64,000 bases of DNA from Mesorhizobium sp. M1E.F.Ca.ET.045.02.1.1 (GTDB taxonomy: Bacteria > Pseudomonadota > Alphaproteobacteria > Rhizobiales > Rhizobiaceae). Shown one piece after another: positions 15,003 through 24,358 of the stretch. The position numbers were made by a program, and so were the translations under genes. The DNA lies in contig NZ_CP034447.1 in assembly GCF_003952485.1 (NCBI RefSeq), positions 868,001-932,000 on the forward strand, read 5' to 3'. Below the pieces are notes generated by a model. It was given only the letters and a program-made list of their open reading frames with translations. It did no database searches and was not told the DNA's origin. Every line of letters begins with the position of its first letter. Position 1 is the stretch's first letter.

Positions 15003-17900
15003 GTGGCGCATAATCCCTTGGTTTCAATAGTGGTTCCTGCGCACAACGCCGAGGCAACGCTGGCGCGCGCACTCGATTGCCTCGTCGGTCAGGACACACC
15101 GGATTGGGAGGCGATCATCATCGACGATGCCTCCACGGACCGCACCCCCGCGATCATCGCGGGTTATGTGGAGCACGATCCCCGATTTCGCACGTTGAGC
15201 TCTTGCGCGTATAGCGCCGCCGGCGCGCGCAATAGCGGGATTTCGATGGCGCGCGGCCAATGGCTCATGTTTCTGGATGCGGACGATTGGGTGGATGCCA
15301 GCTTTCTTTCGAAAATGCTGGCCGCACTGAAAGCCGCTCCCGATGCGGTGGCCGCCTATTGCGGTTCTCGGCGCGTGATGCCCGACGGCGGACTCACCCC
15401 ATCGAGCATCGCAACGGAAGTTGCGATCCAGCCCTTCGAAACATTCGCCCGCCGGTGTGCCGTCCGCGCTCACGCGCTGCTGGTCGACCGGAAGACTATT
15501 GTCGAGTTGGGCGGTTTCGATGTGTCGCTGCGCACTTGCGAGGACTGGGATCTGTGGCAGCGCCTCGCACGTCTCGGCAAACGTTGGCTGATGGTCGACG
15601 AGCCGCTCGCTTTCCATCGGACCAACCCCAACGCACTCACCAGCAATTCGACGCAGATGCTGGCAGATGCGGAAATCGTGATCGCCCGCGGCTTTTCTCC
15701 TGATCCGAGGGTCAGGCACCCAGCATCGGCTCACGCCAATGGAGCGATCGACGCGAACGGCCGCACCGCTGCCGAAGCATTGGCGTGGTTCGCGCTGTGG
15801 AACGCCGCGTCGGATTGTGGCCGCGGATCGCGCTCGATCAACCCGCAGTTCCTGCGCGCACTCCCGGCAGGACGTAAATGGGTGCGTGAGATCGCCAAGG
15901 TGGTCTTAGATGGCCTTATGGTAGGAAGCCTTTCGGTGCCAGCGCAATTGGCTGCCAGGTGGGACAGGTTCGGCGGCGCCCTCACCGAATTGGTCATCGA
16001 ACTCGGCAAGGTCTGGGACGACCCCGCAGCGGGTCGCCGTGTCCAGTATCACCTTGAGCAAATGCTTCTTGACTTAGACGACCTTGCTGCGCCGCGCAGA
16101 TTGGCGCGGACGCTCGGAATTCGCGTCAAAGCTCGAAATCCGACCGCGATCGAATTGCCGGAAGGAATCGATCAAATTTATGCCTATCTGATGGTCGATG
16201 GCCGTATCGAGGCTCGCGTGCAGTTCGGCGCACTCGGGAAAGTGACAAGGCGCCATTGGATTGAATTGGCCTCACAGGGCGGCGGTGCCGACAAGTCAAA
16301 CATGTCTGCAGCCGAGGCATCGTTGTCCATGGCTGGACACCGGTCTGATCCAGACAGCCACTTCGGCAAACTCGCGCTATTGGCCGCGGAAGCGCAGGGG
16401 CTGGTTCGGTCGAGCGCCGAACCTGCGGAGCCACTTGCAGCACCGCGCCGTAAACACGCCGCGGATGACCACGATAATGATCGCACGTCGTTCTGGAATC
16501 GCCATTTCGCGACCGAGGACCCCTGGAACTACGGTTCGCCCTATGAGCAGGAAAAATATGAGCGCCAGCTCGAGATTCTGCCTGCCGGTCCCATCGGACG
16601 GGCGCTTGAGCTGGCCTGCGCGGAGGGCCACTTCACGCGGCAACTGGCGCCGCGAGTAGGCCATTTGACCGCAACTGACATCTCCAACGTAGCCGTCGAG
16701 CGGGCGCGCGCGCGATGCAGCGATCAGCCGAATGTCGAGTTCGGCGTACTGGATTTCTCCGCGGACACGCTTCCGCGTGAGATGGATCTGATCGTCTGTT
16801 CGGAAGTGCTCTACTACCTGGATGATCTCGCCGAGTTGCGCCGCGTCGCCAGAAAACTTGTTGAGCCGTTGGCGCCTGGCGGCAGTCTCATCAGCGCACA
16901 CGCATTCGTGCTCCGAGACAATGTTGAAAGGACGGGCTTCGACTGGAACACATTCGGCGCACAAGCGATCTCGGAAACGCTGGCAGCGACCGAAGGCCTT
17001 GTCCTCGAGCAATCGATCCAGACCGAGCTCTATCGCATAGACCGCTTCCGCCGCCTGTCGCCAGACGACGTGGCGACGGAACCGATGATTGATCACGTGC
17101 CAATCCGTGCGCCCATCGGTATCGGGGTCGCGCGAAATATCGTCTGGGGCGGAGCACGGGCCTTGCGCCGCGACGTCGCGCGTACCGAACGGCGGCAGCG
17201 TATCCCTGTCCTCATGTATCACGGCGTCGCCGATGATGGTCCGGCAGCGCTCGCCCGTTTTCGGCTCACGCCCGCGGCATTCGCCAGCCAGATGGCATGG
17301 CTGCGCGCCAATGGCTTTCACGCGATCATGTCCGAGCAGCTGGAATGGTCCATCGCCAACCGTCAACCCTTCGCTGGCCGCCCGGTGCTGATCACCTTCG
17401 ACGACGGCTTCCAGAATTTTGCCGACCACGCCTGGCCGATCTTGCGCGCCAACGACCTGACTGCGGAAGTGTTCCTGGTGACGGACTTGGTGGGTGAAAC
17501 TGCACGATGGGACGCCGGCAGCGGTCCGCCGACGCAGCTTATGGACGCCGGGACGGTGCGACGCCTAGCGGGCGAAGGTGCGTTCTTCGGAAGCCATCTG
17601 GCGACGCATCGCGCAATCGATGGTCTGTCGAGCGCCGACCTGGCCGCCGAGCTCTTGCGCTCTCGCATGTTCATCGAACGGTGGACCGGTCGGCCAATCG
17701 CGTCGTTCGCGGCGCCCTTCTCTGTCACCGACCGACGGCTTGGACGGCTGGCCAGGGAGTGCGGTTATCGGATCGGCTTCGGCGGCAGACACGGGCCGGC
17801 GGACCTCGAGTCCGATCCCATCGACCTTCCGCGCATCGAAATTCGCGGGGATCGCTCGCTCGACGAATTTGTTGTCCGTCTCGAGGCCGTGCTCGAATGA
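15003..17900 (+). CDS. Trifunctional glycosyltransferase 2 / SAM methyltransferase / polysaccharide deacetylase
   Basis: A 965-residue protein with three catalytic modules in order. Residues 1-230 are a GT2 glycosyltransferase with nucleotide-binding DDAS at 41-44, DxD in LDADDW and a TCEDWDLWQRL block. Residues 496-700 are a class I SAM methyltransferase of NodS type, opening SFWNRHFATEDPWNYG and with LELACAEGHF at about 535. Residues 733-965 are a NodB-like polysaccharide deacetylase (VLMYHGV, LITFDDGF, metal His pair in SHLATH). The module set matches NodC/NodS/NodB of Nod-factor synthesis, so an N-acetylhexosamine-containing glycan is a reasonable substrate. The same fusion is known in other proteobacteria. 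The GTG start at 15003 is weakly supported. Confidence 0.9.
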   Translation: MAHNPLVSIVVPAHNAEATLARALDCLVGQDTPDWEAIIIDDASTDRTPAIIAGYVEHDPRFRTLSSCAYSAAGARNSGISMARGQWLMFLDADDWVDASFLSKMLAALKAAPDAVAAYCGSRRVMPDGGLTPSSIATEVAIQPFETFARRCAVRAHALLVDRKTIVELGGFDVSLRTCEDWDLWQRLARLGKRWLMVDEPLAFHRTNPNALTSNSTQMLADAEIVIARGFSPDPRVRHPASAHANGAIDANGRTAAEALAWFALWNAASDCGRGSRSINPQFLRALPAGRKWVREIAKVVLDGLMVGSLSVPAQLAARWDRFGGALTELVIELGKVWDDPAAGRRVQYHLEQMLLDLDDLAAPRRLARTLGIRVKARNPTAIELPEGIDQIYAYLMVDGRIEARVQFGALGKVTRRHWIELASQGGGADKSNMSAAEASLSMAGHRSDPDSHFGKLALLAAEAQGLVRSSAEPAEPLAAPRRKHAADDHDNDRTSFWNRHFATEDPWNYGSPYEQEKYERQLEILPAGPIGRALELACAEGHFTRQLAPRVGHLTATDISNVAVERARARCSDQPNVEFGVLDFSADTLPREMDLIVCSEVLYYLDDLAELRRVARKLVEPLAPGGSLISAHAFVLRDNVERTGFDWNTFGAQAISETLAATEGLVLEQSIQTELYRIDRFRRLSPDDVATEPMIDHVPIRAPIGIGVARNIVWGGARALRRDVARTERRQRIPVLMYHGVADDGPAALARFRLTPAAFASQMAWLRANGFHAIMSEQLEWSIANRQPFAGRPVLITFDDGFQNFADHAWPILRANDLTAEVFLVTDLVGETARWDAGSGPPTQLMDAGTVRRLAGEGAFFGSHLATHRAIDGLSSADLAAELLRSRMFIERWTGRPIASFAAPFSVTDRRLGRLARECGYRIGFGGRHGPADLESDPIDLPRIEIRGDRSLDEFVVRLEAVLE

Positions 17901-18085
17901 GCGGTGAACTTTTCAGTCGGGTGCGTGCTGCCACGAGTGCGCGGGCATCGCCAGACCGTACATTCTGGCTCACCGAGGCCTTGGTTCCGCTTTTTGTTCA
18001 GCGTCCTGCCCGTCACCTCGTTTGCAAGCCTATTGGGCGACTTGCGACACGGCCGACATCAGCTCCTGCGGGTTCGGCGCCGTAA
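17897..18085 (+). pseudogene. Possible truncated gene start coupled to the trifunctional gene
   Basis: An ATG overlaps the trifunctional stop codon as ATGA, the layout of a translationally coupled next gene. It opens MSGELFSRVRAATSARASP and continues with FWLTEALVPLFVQRPA, which reads like protein for about 40 codons. It then runs into the antisense of the redoxin gene and stops at 62 codons. My reading is the 5' end of a lost downstream gene, cut at a junction near 18,020. I do not recognise the family. Confidence 0.25.
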
Positions 18086-18716
18086 ACATGTATCGCCCAC
18101 CCTCTGGAACCTCCGTGAAGCTCCAGCGGACCACCCCCTGCCGGTCGAGTAGGAACTGACCGATCAGTTGTCCGTGTCCGGTTGCCATCATCTGCTCGTC
18201 GGCTTCCGTCAGTTCGTAATGGTCCTTCTTGTCGAGGAATTCGCTGGCCGCAAAAGGATCCATTGGACCGGGCAACTCGCCTGGTAAGTCGACCCGCATA
18301 TCCTTTGCCGCTGCCATCGAGACCTTGTACGGCCAGTTCGTCTCGTCTTCGGTGAATTCGAGATTGGGCAGTCCAAAAGCACGATGTGAAGCGCGTTCAG
18401 GGTCGGAGGCCGCAAGCAGATTCGGCATCGGGTGGTAGCGGAAATAGAGACGCGCCCGCTCGATCGGCGTGTTGACCACCGTCAGGCTCCCCACGCCCTT
18501 TTCGCGCAGCTCCGGATCAAGTCGCGCCTGGGCAGCGATATGGCGCCGGCAAAACGCACAATGCAGACCTCGAAACAGGCCGACCAGCACCGGTCTTTGT
18601 CCGCGAAAGTCGTCAAGCGCGATCTTGCCTTCCTGGGTAATGGCGTCGAGCACTACGTTAGGCGCACGGTCGCCCGGTTGAAGCGGTATCAAGTCACTAT
18701 GCACCGACATTTCCAA
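18030..18716 (-). CDS. Peroxiredoxin-like (AhpC/TSA, redoxin-domain) protein
   Basis: A 228-residue thioredoxin-fold protein. The N-terminal half is redoxin-like (LQPGDRAPNVVLDAI, then PVLVGLFRGLHCAFCRRH), with a CxxC pair where peroxiredoxins carry the peroxidatic Cys. The C-terminal 80 residues form a family-specific extension. No signal peptide, so probably cytosolic. It starts 12 bases after the stop of the large cyclase/AAA gene on the same strand and is probably co-transcribed with it, which may link the signalling protein to redox state. Convergent with the trifunctional gene. Confidence 0.8.
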   Translation of the reverse strand: MEMSVHSDLIPLQPGDRAPNVVLDAITQEGKIALDDFRGQRPVLVGLFRGLHCAFCRRHIAAQARLDPELREKGVGSLTVVNTPIERARLYFRYHPMPNLLAASDPERASHRAFGLPNLEFTEDETNWPYKVSMAAAKDMRVDLPGELPGPMDPFAASEFLDKKDHYELTEADEQMMATGHGQLIGQFLLDRQGVVRWSFTEVPEGGRYMFTAPNPQELMSAVSQVAQ

Positions 18717-18728
18717 CCTCCCGCCCGG

Positions 18729-21700
18729 CTAGTCGAGAAAAGGCAGCACCACAAGCGCTTCCGGGTCGAGCCCGTGCTGGGCGCATATGCCCTGCGCCAG
18801 GGAAAAGTAGCGTTCGGCCTCGGCCAGATTGTCGAGGTCGAGATTAAGCGTTGCGAGACCATCATAGCACGGAAACAGCAGTTGGGGTTCGCCCGTTTCG
18901 CGGGCTACGTCCAGTGCTTCTTGGAACAAGCCAACCGCCAGTTCCGGATGGCCGCTGCACTGGTGGATCTGCCCGAGCACGATCAACGGCACCGGCAGGT
19001 GCTCGCGCTGGTCGAGCGCCCGGTCGATCTCGATGGCCTTCTCGGCAGCAGGCACGCCCTCCGTTGGACAGCGATCGGTGAAAGTACAACAAGCGACCGC
19101 CAGATTGGCGAGGAGGCGCGCCTGGAACCCCAGATCACCAACACGACGCGCCACTTCAAGACCGCGCCGACAGACCTCTATCGCCTGTGCAGGATTGATG
19201 GTCGTGTAAAGCACGCCGAGATTGGTGTAGCCGCGGCAGGCTGCGCCCAGTAGACCGGCGGCTTCGGCCAATTCAATGCTTCGCTCAACCTGACGCACCG
19301 CTTCAAGGTTTCGCCCAAGGCGAGCCAGCGCAACAGCCTTGGTGTTGAGCGCCTCGGCGGTCACAAGAGTGGCTTCACGCCCTACCTCGGAGACATGCTC
19401 CGTTGTCAGAGTGCGTACGCTATCCAGCGCCGCGTCTGCCAATGTCGCCGCAAGAGCGTGATCTCCGCTTCGGAACGCGTGTCGGCCACGTTCTTGCCAG
19501 AGATGCGCCTGCTCGATCGGCGCATCCGCTCCATCGAGGAGCGCTGCGGCCTCAGCATAGCGGGATTCTGCCTTGTCCCGCTTGCCGATATCCCAGAGCA
19601 GCCGACCGATCTTGCGCAAAACTCGCGCCGAGGCGACACGATCGGCTGACTCGCGGTACGCCTGCAACACCGTCTCGTAGTGATGGTGCGCGATCTCGCG
19701 GCGGCCTGCCGGGCCGCTCAAATCGGCAATGCGCTCTGCAATTGCCAGTTTGAGCGGCGTTTGCCCGGTCGCGTCCAACGCAGTCAGTGCTCGCTCGTAG
19801 AAACGAAGGGCGTCGTCATTGGCGTATATCATGCGAGCGCGATCGCCCGCCTCCTGCAGGTAGTGCGCGCCCTTCTCCCGCTCGGTGCTCTGTGCGAAAT
19901 GATGACCGAGCACGGTCAAATCCTCGAGCCGTTCCGGCTTGTCGCCGCACAGTTGCTCCAAGGCAGCACCGACCCGCCCGTGAATGTCGGTCCGGCGTTG
20001 CAGGAGCAGATTCTGGTAGATCACGTCCTGCAGCAATGTTTGCGTAAAGCGGTAGCTTTGCGACGAGACCGAACCTGATCCGGCAACCTCCTCGATGATT
20101 TCCGCATCGCAAAGCAATTCGCAGCCGGCTTCCAGGCGGCCGGGGTCGGCCGTCACGGCTTTCAGAAGGGTCGCGTCGAAGCGCGGGCCGATCACCGCGG
20201 CCTCCTGGGCCAACCGGCGGACCTCTTGGGGCAGCCGGTCGACCCGGGCAAGAAGCATTGCCTGAATAGTGGCGGGAATGCCGGTTGCAACTTCGCCTGT
20301 CACAGTCCGCCATCGCTGGCCCTCGCGTATCAGCACACCGCGATCGATAAGGCCGCGAACGGTCTCCTCTACAAAAAGGGGATTGCCGCCTGCGCGCTCG
20401 AGGATCTGGTCGAGAAGCCCTCCTGCGGACTTTACCCAGCTCTCGCCGAAAAGCGCCGCCAGCAGTCTGCGTCCGTCGTCACTGTTGAGCGGCGAAAGCC
20501 TGAGCGCTGTGTGACTGACCCGACTTGAGTCGAGCTGGTCGTTGTCCGGCGCCGGACGATGGGTGACCAGTAACATCAACCGCGTGCGTTCCAACCTGTC
20601 CATCACGAAACGCAGTGCCTCGAGCGACACAGCGTCGGCCCAGTGCAGGTCTTCGACGACAATCAACAGCGGCGACAACGCAAGCCGCCGTTCGACGATT
20701 GTACGGACTGCGTAGAGAATTTGTCGCCGCAGTTGCTCGGGCTCGACATGCTGCAAGGTGGCATCGGGGTCGCCAAGGCCGAGCACATGGTAGAGCAAAG
20801 GCATCAGCCGCCTCGCCTCCTCGCCCTGCAGGCCGAGCTCGGCAAGCAAGCCTGCGAGCTTCCCCCGCATTTCGTCCCCATTGTCGTTTTGCATCATCCC
20901 CGCAGCGCTGCGCACCACCGCGCCCAAGGCGCCAAATGATTGTTCGCCCAGCGGTGAGCACGTGGCCTGCCGCACCGCGACGTTGCGAAAACGATCCTCG
21001 TCGCCGACGCGGGCGACGAACTCCTTCACCAGTCGCGATTTCCCGATACCGGCTTCTCCGACGAGGCGGACAAGTTGGGCCGCGCCGCCGCACGCCTGGT
21101 CAAGGCACGCCAGCATTCTATTGAGCTCCGCACCACGACCTATTATCGGCGCGCTAAGGCCGAGCGCCTCGAGCCCGCGCGCGGCACGCGGCGCCGCCAG
21201 CGGTGCATCCAGTCGATGGACGAGCACACTGCCGGCCTTGCCGCGAAGCATGACATCCCCCAGCGACTCGTAAGAGAAGGCATGCCGGGTCAGCCTGTGA
21301 GTGAGTTCGCCTACCAGCACCTCACCCGGTGCGGCCAGCGATTGCAGGCGTTGCGCCGTATTCACTGTGTCGCCGGTCACCGAATAGGATTTGGCGGTGC
21401 CGATGCCCAATCCGCCAGTGACGACCGGACCGGTGTTTATGCCTATGTGGAGTAACAGTGGCGAGCCGGAGCTGGGGGCCCTTTCGCCGAGCCGCGCCGT
21501 CCGGGCCATCATGTCGAGCGCGGCGCGAAGCGCACGTTCCGGATCGTCCTCATGCGCGACCGGAGCACCGAACAAAGCGAGCAGTGCATCGCCGATGAAT
21601 TTGTCGACGAAACCCCCAAAGTTTCGCACGGCTGCCGTCAATTCCTTGAACAGTTCGTTCTGCAGTGCCTGCATCACTTCGGGGTCGAGCTGCTCGCTGA

Positions 21701-22025
21701 GTGTCGTGAAGCCGCAAAGATCGGCGAACAGGACCGTTACGGTCCGGCGATCGGCGTCTGAGGCGGGATGGCGCCCATCGCCTTCGATGTTCGCAAGCAG
21801 CGACGGAGTTCGCGAAGGCGGCACAACGGTCCGGCTTGGTGCCGAAGCAGGCCTTTCGACGGCTTTCGCGGGCGCACCGACGCTTGTCCCGCATTTCGGA
21901 CAGAACTCGAAATCAGGTGCGCAGAGATAGCCGCAATTGGCGCATGGCACGGGCTGGCGCCTTCCGCACTTCGGACAGAAAGCGAAACCGCCCTCAACCT
22001 CGAAACCGCAGCCCGAGCAGTCCAT
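18729..22025 (-). CDS. Zinc-ribbon / class III cyclase / AAA ATPase / TPR signalling protein
   Basis: A 1,098-residue multidomain protein. Two zinc ribbons come first (C3/C6/C17/C20 and C28/C31/C42/C45). A class III cyclase follows at about residues 92-275 with D102, D146, N222 and R226 all present. Next is a STAND/AAA-type ATPase with Walker A GEAGIGKS at 323-330 and Walker B LLIVVEDLHW. A C-terminal region of about 400 residues is rich in TPR-like helices. This is the adenylate cyclase/ATPase architecture common in rhizobia, where the ATPase-TPR part is thought to sense and gate the cyclase. The ligand is unknown. The redoxin gene follows 12 bases downstream. Confidence 0.93.
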   Translation of the reverse strand: MDCSGCGFEVEGGFAFCPKCGRRQPVPCANCGYLCAPDFEFCPKCGTSVGAPAKAVERPASAPSRTVVPPSRTPSLLANIEGDGRHPASDADRRTVTVLFADLCGFTTLSEQLDPEVMQALQNELFKELTAAVRNFGGFVDKFIGDALLALFGAPVAHEDDPERALRAALDMMARTARLGERAPSSGSPLLLHIGINTGPVVTGGLGIGTAKSYSVTGDTVNTAQRLQSLAAPGEVLVGELTHRLTRHAFSYESLGDVMLRGKAGSVLVHRLDAPLAAPRAARGLEALGLSAPIIGRGAELNRMLACLDQACGGAAQLVRLVGEAGIGKSRLVKEFVARVGDEDRFRNVAVRQATCSPLGEQSFGALGAVVRSAAGMMQNDNGDEMRGKLAGLLAELGLQGEEARRLMPLLYHVLGLGDPDATLQHVEPEQLRRQILYAVRTIVERRLALSPLLIVVEDLHWADAVSLEALRFVMDRLERTRLMLLVTHRPAPDNDQLDSSRVSHTALRLSPLNSDDGRRLLAALFGESWVKSAGGLLDQILERAGGNPLFVEETVRGLIDRGVLIREGQRWRTVTGEVATGIPATIQAMLLARVDRLPQEVRRLAQEAAVIGPRFDATLLKAVTADPGRLEAGCELLCDAEIIEEVAGSGSVSSQSYRFTQTLLQDVIYQNLLLQRRTDIHGRVGAALEQLCGDKPERLEDLTVLGHHFAQSTEREKGAHYLQEAGDRARMIYANDDALRFYERALTALDATGQTPLKLAIAERIADLSGPAGRREIAHHHYETVLQAYRESADRVASARVLRKIGRLLWDIGKRDKAESRYAEAAALLDGADAPIEQAHLWQERGRHAFRSGDHALAATLADAALDSVRTLTTEHVSEVGREATLVTAEALNTKAVALARLGRNLEAVRQVERSIELAEAAGLLGAACRGYTNLGVLYTTINPAQAIEVCRRGLEVARRVGDLGFQARLLANLAVACCTFTDRCPTEGVPAAEKAIEIDRALDQREHLPVPLIVLGQIHQCSGHPELAVGLFQEALDVARETGEPQLLFPCYDGLATLNLDLDNLAEAERYFSLAQGICAQHGLDPEALVVLPFLD

Positions 22026-22150
22026 CGAACAGACCTCGCTAGGGGCCGTGACGGCGTAATCCCGCTACGCACCTCACGGCCGGGTATTCACACAAGGATG
22101 AACCTATAGCCGTCGACCAGCAAGCGGCAGCGCAAATGGGCATCGAGCGA

Positions 22151-23563
22151 TCAGCGTGGGTCCGGTGGCAGAACGCTGCCGATTGCGGGCGGGCTCGCCC
22201 GGCCGATCTTGCGCCATCGGGAGTCTTCGCGGACCAGGTTCAGGTCGTCGGTCGTCTCGGCAAGTGTCCGCAAACGATATTGCCGGAGCAGTTCCGGGAA
22301 GAGCGCCCCTTCCGGCAGGCCGGCAAGCTGCTCGCGGACCGAGATCCTTTCATCGATGACCCGCATGCCCCAGGCATTTTCGCGAACCTGCAGCTCCGCA
22401 GCCAGATCGCGCTCTTCCGGCGCGTTTTCGTCCAGCGCAGCCAGCAGGATCGAGTGGAAAAGCGCTACGTAGCCAATCTGTCTCAGGCCACCCACAACCC
22501 GCACGCGTGGCAATATGGCAAGGACGAGGAACATCAGGAACAAGTTCGGCAGCAGCACGCCGTCCAGCAGCGCCTGCCTGAGATGCGGCCGCTCGAACGG
22601 GATGGAAAGACCATGTGGCCTGTCAGGCTCGATCAGCTGCCCGTCCTCGAGGACGAGCTTGCGCACGCGTTCCTCGCGGATGCCCCAGAAATAGTCCGTG
22701 GCATTGGGCAGGAATCTGCCAAATGGGCCCGATGCGGCCTCTTGCAAGGCACGTTCGAGACGCAGGCGCCTTGCGGGCTCAATGAGCAGCCTGGAAAGAA
22801 GGCTGCCGTCATATTCCAGATGCCGCGCCATGGCAGCCGCGGCGAGCCGATCATCGATGAAAACCGGCAGGGCCATGCCGGAACGATCCCAATCGGCGAC
22901 CAGATCCTCATTGAGGGCTGTCAGCGCATCGGCGGCGGTTCCAAACACCTTGTCCTGGCTGGCAAGCAGTGTGCCAAGCCAGCGGCTGGCATCCTTTTCA
23001 TCGCCCACAGCTTCGAGCGCGCGCTTGTTGAGGGAGACAGGACCGGCCACGCAGGCGCTTTTGCGGCACAGTTTGTGGCGTCCCATGCCAAACAGGTTGA
23101 CCTTGTCGTCGCCGATATCGAGCCATCCTGGCCCCTCCCGGCCGATTGTCTCCATGGTCATCGTCGTTCCCATGAAGTTGACGAAGGCCGACAGCCCGTT
23201 TTCGACCGCGCCGAGCCAGGCAAGCAGGAGGGCATCGAAGGTGATCCGGTCCATCAGAAGCAGGCAGTGCAGGCCGGACTGAATCACCGGTCTCTGCTCG
23301 AACTCTTCGAGGGCCTTGCCGATCTCCGCAGGCTGCATAATCACGCCGAGGCGCTGACGCAGGACGTCTCGCAGGATCGAGCGGGCAGCGATTGCCGGGC
23401 CCGATGCAGGCCTTGCCACCGGCCGCCACAGATGGCGGGCGTAATCGGAAACCGGTGCATTCCAGTTCTGCTCGATGTCGCGCGCGACTTCCGGGCAGAG
23501 CAGCGACAGCACGGCCAGAATTTCCATCGGAGGCGTAGGGGTTGGGTCAACTACGGCGGTCAT
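22151..23563 (-). CDS. Hypothetical protein of unknown family, 470 residues
   Basis: I do not recognise this protein. The minus-strand frame is favoured over a similarly long plus-strand frame because its composition is protein-like and it contains a coherent hydrophobic stretch (LPNLFLMFLVLAILPRV, about residues 345-361), while the opposite frame is rich in Gln, His and Arg. Other distinctive segments are SGLHCLLLMDRITFDALLLA and FVNFMGTTMTMETIG. There is no signal peptide. It lies 125 bases upstream of the cyclase/AAA gene on the same strand and may share its transcript. An enzyme with a membrane-associated helix is possible, but no catalytic motif is evident. Confidence 0.65.
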   Translation of the reverse strand: MTAVVDPTPTPPMEILAVLSLLCPEVARDIEQNWNAPVSDYARHLWRPVARPASGPAIAARSILRDVLRQRLGVIMQPAEIGKALEEFEQRPVIQSGLHCLLLMDRITFDALLLAWLGAVENGLSAFVNFMGTTMTMETIGREGPGWLDIGDDKVNLFGMGRHKLCRKSACVAGPVSLNKRALEAVGDEKDASRWLGTLLASQDKVFGTAADALTALNEDLVADWDRSGMALPVFIDDRLAAAAMARHLEYDGSLLSRLLIEPARRLRLERALQEAASGPFGRFLPNATDYFWGIREERVRKLVLEDGQLIEPDRPHGLSIPFERPHLRQALLDGVLLPNLFLMFLVLAILPRVRVVGGLRQIGYVALFHSILLAALDENAPEERDLAAELQVRENAWGMRVIDERISVREQLAGLPEGALFPELLRQYRLRTLAETTDDLNLVREDSRWRKIGRASPPAIGSVLPPDPR

Positions 23564-23759
23564 TGGTCCCGTCTAGCGGCTTGCGGTGCAAACGCCAACG
23601 GGGACCAGACTTCCTGAAGCGCTTGGCCCACGCAACTCGATCAAATGGTGTGAGACGAAATTGACCGTATCCTACGGAGTCCTCCATCAGCAATCACCTG
23701 TTCGCCGACTCGGCACGAATTGTCAGATTGGCTGAACAGCCAAGGCCAAACAGCGGATC

Positions 23760-24284
23760 TCAGAACCGCAGCCGGGCCATGCTCAGGAGGTCGTGGTACT
23801 GCCCGTCGGTAAAGCCGGCCTTCACATGCCGACCTTCGACCTCGAAGCCGTGGCTCGTGTAGAGACGGATGGCCGGTTCGTTGTCGGCATAGACGGTCAA
23901 TTCGACCCGCTTCAGAGCGCGCCAGTTGTCGGCCACGTCAAGCAGCGCCTCAAGTATGGCAGAGCCGATGCCCTTGCCGACAAAAGCATCGTGAAGGCCG
24001 ATATTGATCTCGCCGATATGCGAACGGCGCGGCGAACCCTGCACGACCAAGCTGCCGTGGCCGACGACCTTGCCCTCCCACTCCGCAACGATCCAGGTGG
24101 TTTCCTGGCCGGACTTGGCGATGCGCCGTTCCACCTGCTCCACCCTCTCGAAGGGCATCCTGAGCGTGCCCGAGCGGAAGCCCGGCATGTTGAAGATGGC
24201 GCAAAGCGCCTCCGCATCGCTTGGCCGGACAGGTCGGAGCCGCGGCTGGATTTTCTCGGAGGGTGGCGAGGTCTTGCTGGTCAT
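23760..24284 (-). CDS. GNAT-family N-acetyltransferase
   Basis: About 174 residues of GNAT fold. The acetyl-CoA-binding segment is GLHDAFVGKGIGSAILEAL, with the usual conserved helix start, and the C-terminal block is NEPAIRLYTSHGFEVEGR. It resembles the RimJ/RimL or phosphinothricin-type small-molecule acetyltransferases, so the acceptor amine cannot be named. ATG 24284 (MTSKTSPPS...) has a GGGA nine bases upstream and is preferred over a longer start at 24323. The gene is followed on the same strand by no close neighbour; the membrane protein lies upstream. Confidence 0.85.
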   Translation of the reverse strand: MTSKTSPPSEKIQPRLRPVRPSDAEALCAIFNMPGFRSGTLRMPFERVEQVERRIAKSGQETTWIVAEWEGKVVGHGSLVVQGSPRRSHIGEINIGLHDAFVGKGIGSAILEALLDVADNWRALKRVELTVYADNEPAIRLYTSHGFEVEGRHVKAGFTDGQYHDLLSMARLRF

Positions 24285-24358
24285 GGCGTTCCCGGCGAAG
24301 GCAATCGGCCCGGCACGATGCACCGGACGTCACCCGAAAATCCAGTCGTCTCCGTAAT

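Noticed and set aside
16377..17429. Minus-strand frame of 350 codons inside the trifunctional gene
   Set aside because: It overlaps the methyltransferase and deacetylase modules, whose motifs are clear on the plus strand. No independent motif or ribosome-binding site.
22136..23617. Open frame of 493 codons on the plus strand opposite the unrecognised protein
   Set aside because: Its residues are Gln-, His- and Arg-rich with no hydrophobic core or motif. The minus-strand frame is more protein-like.
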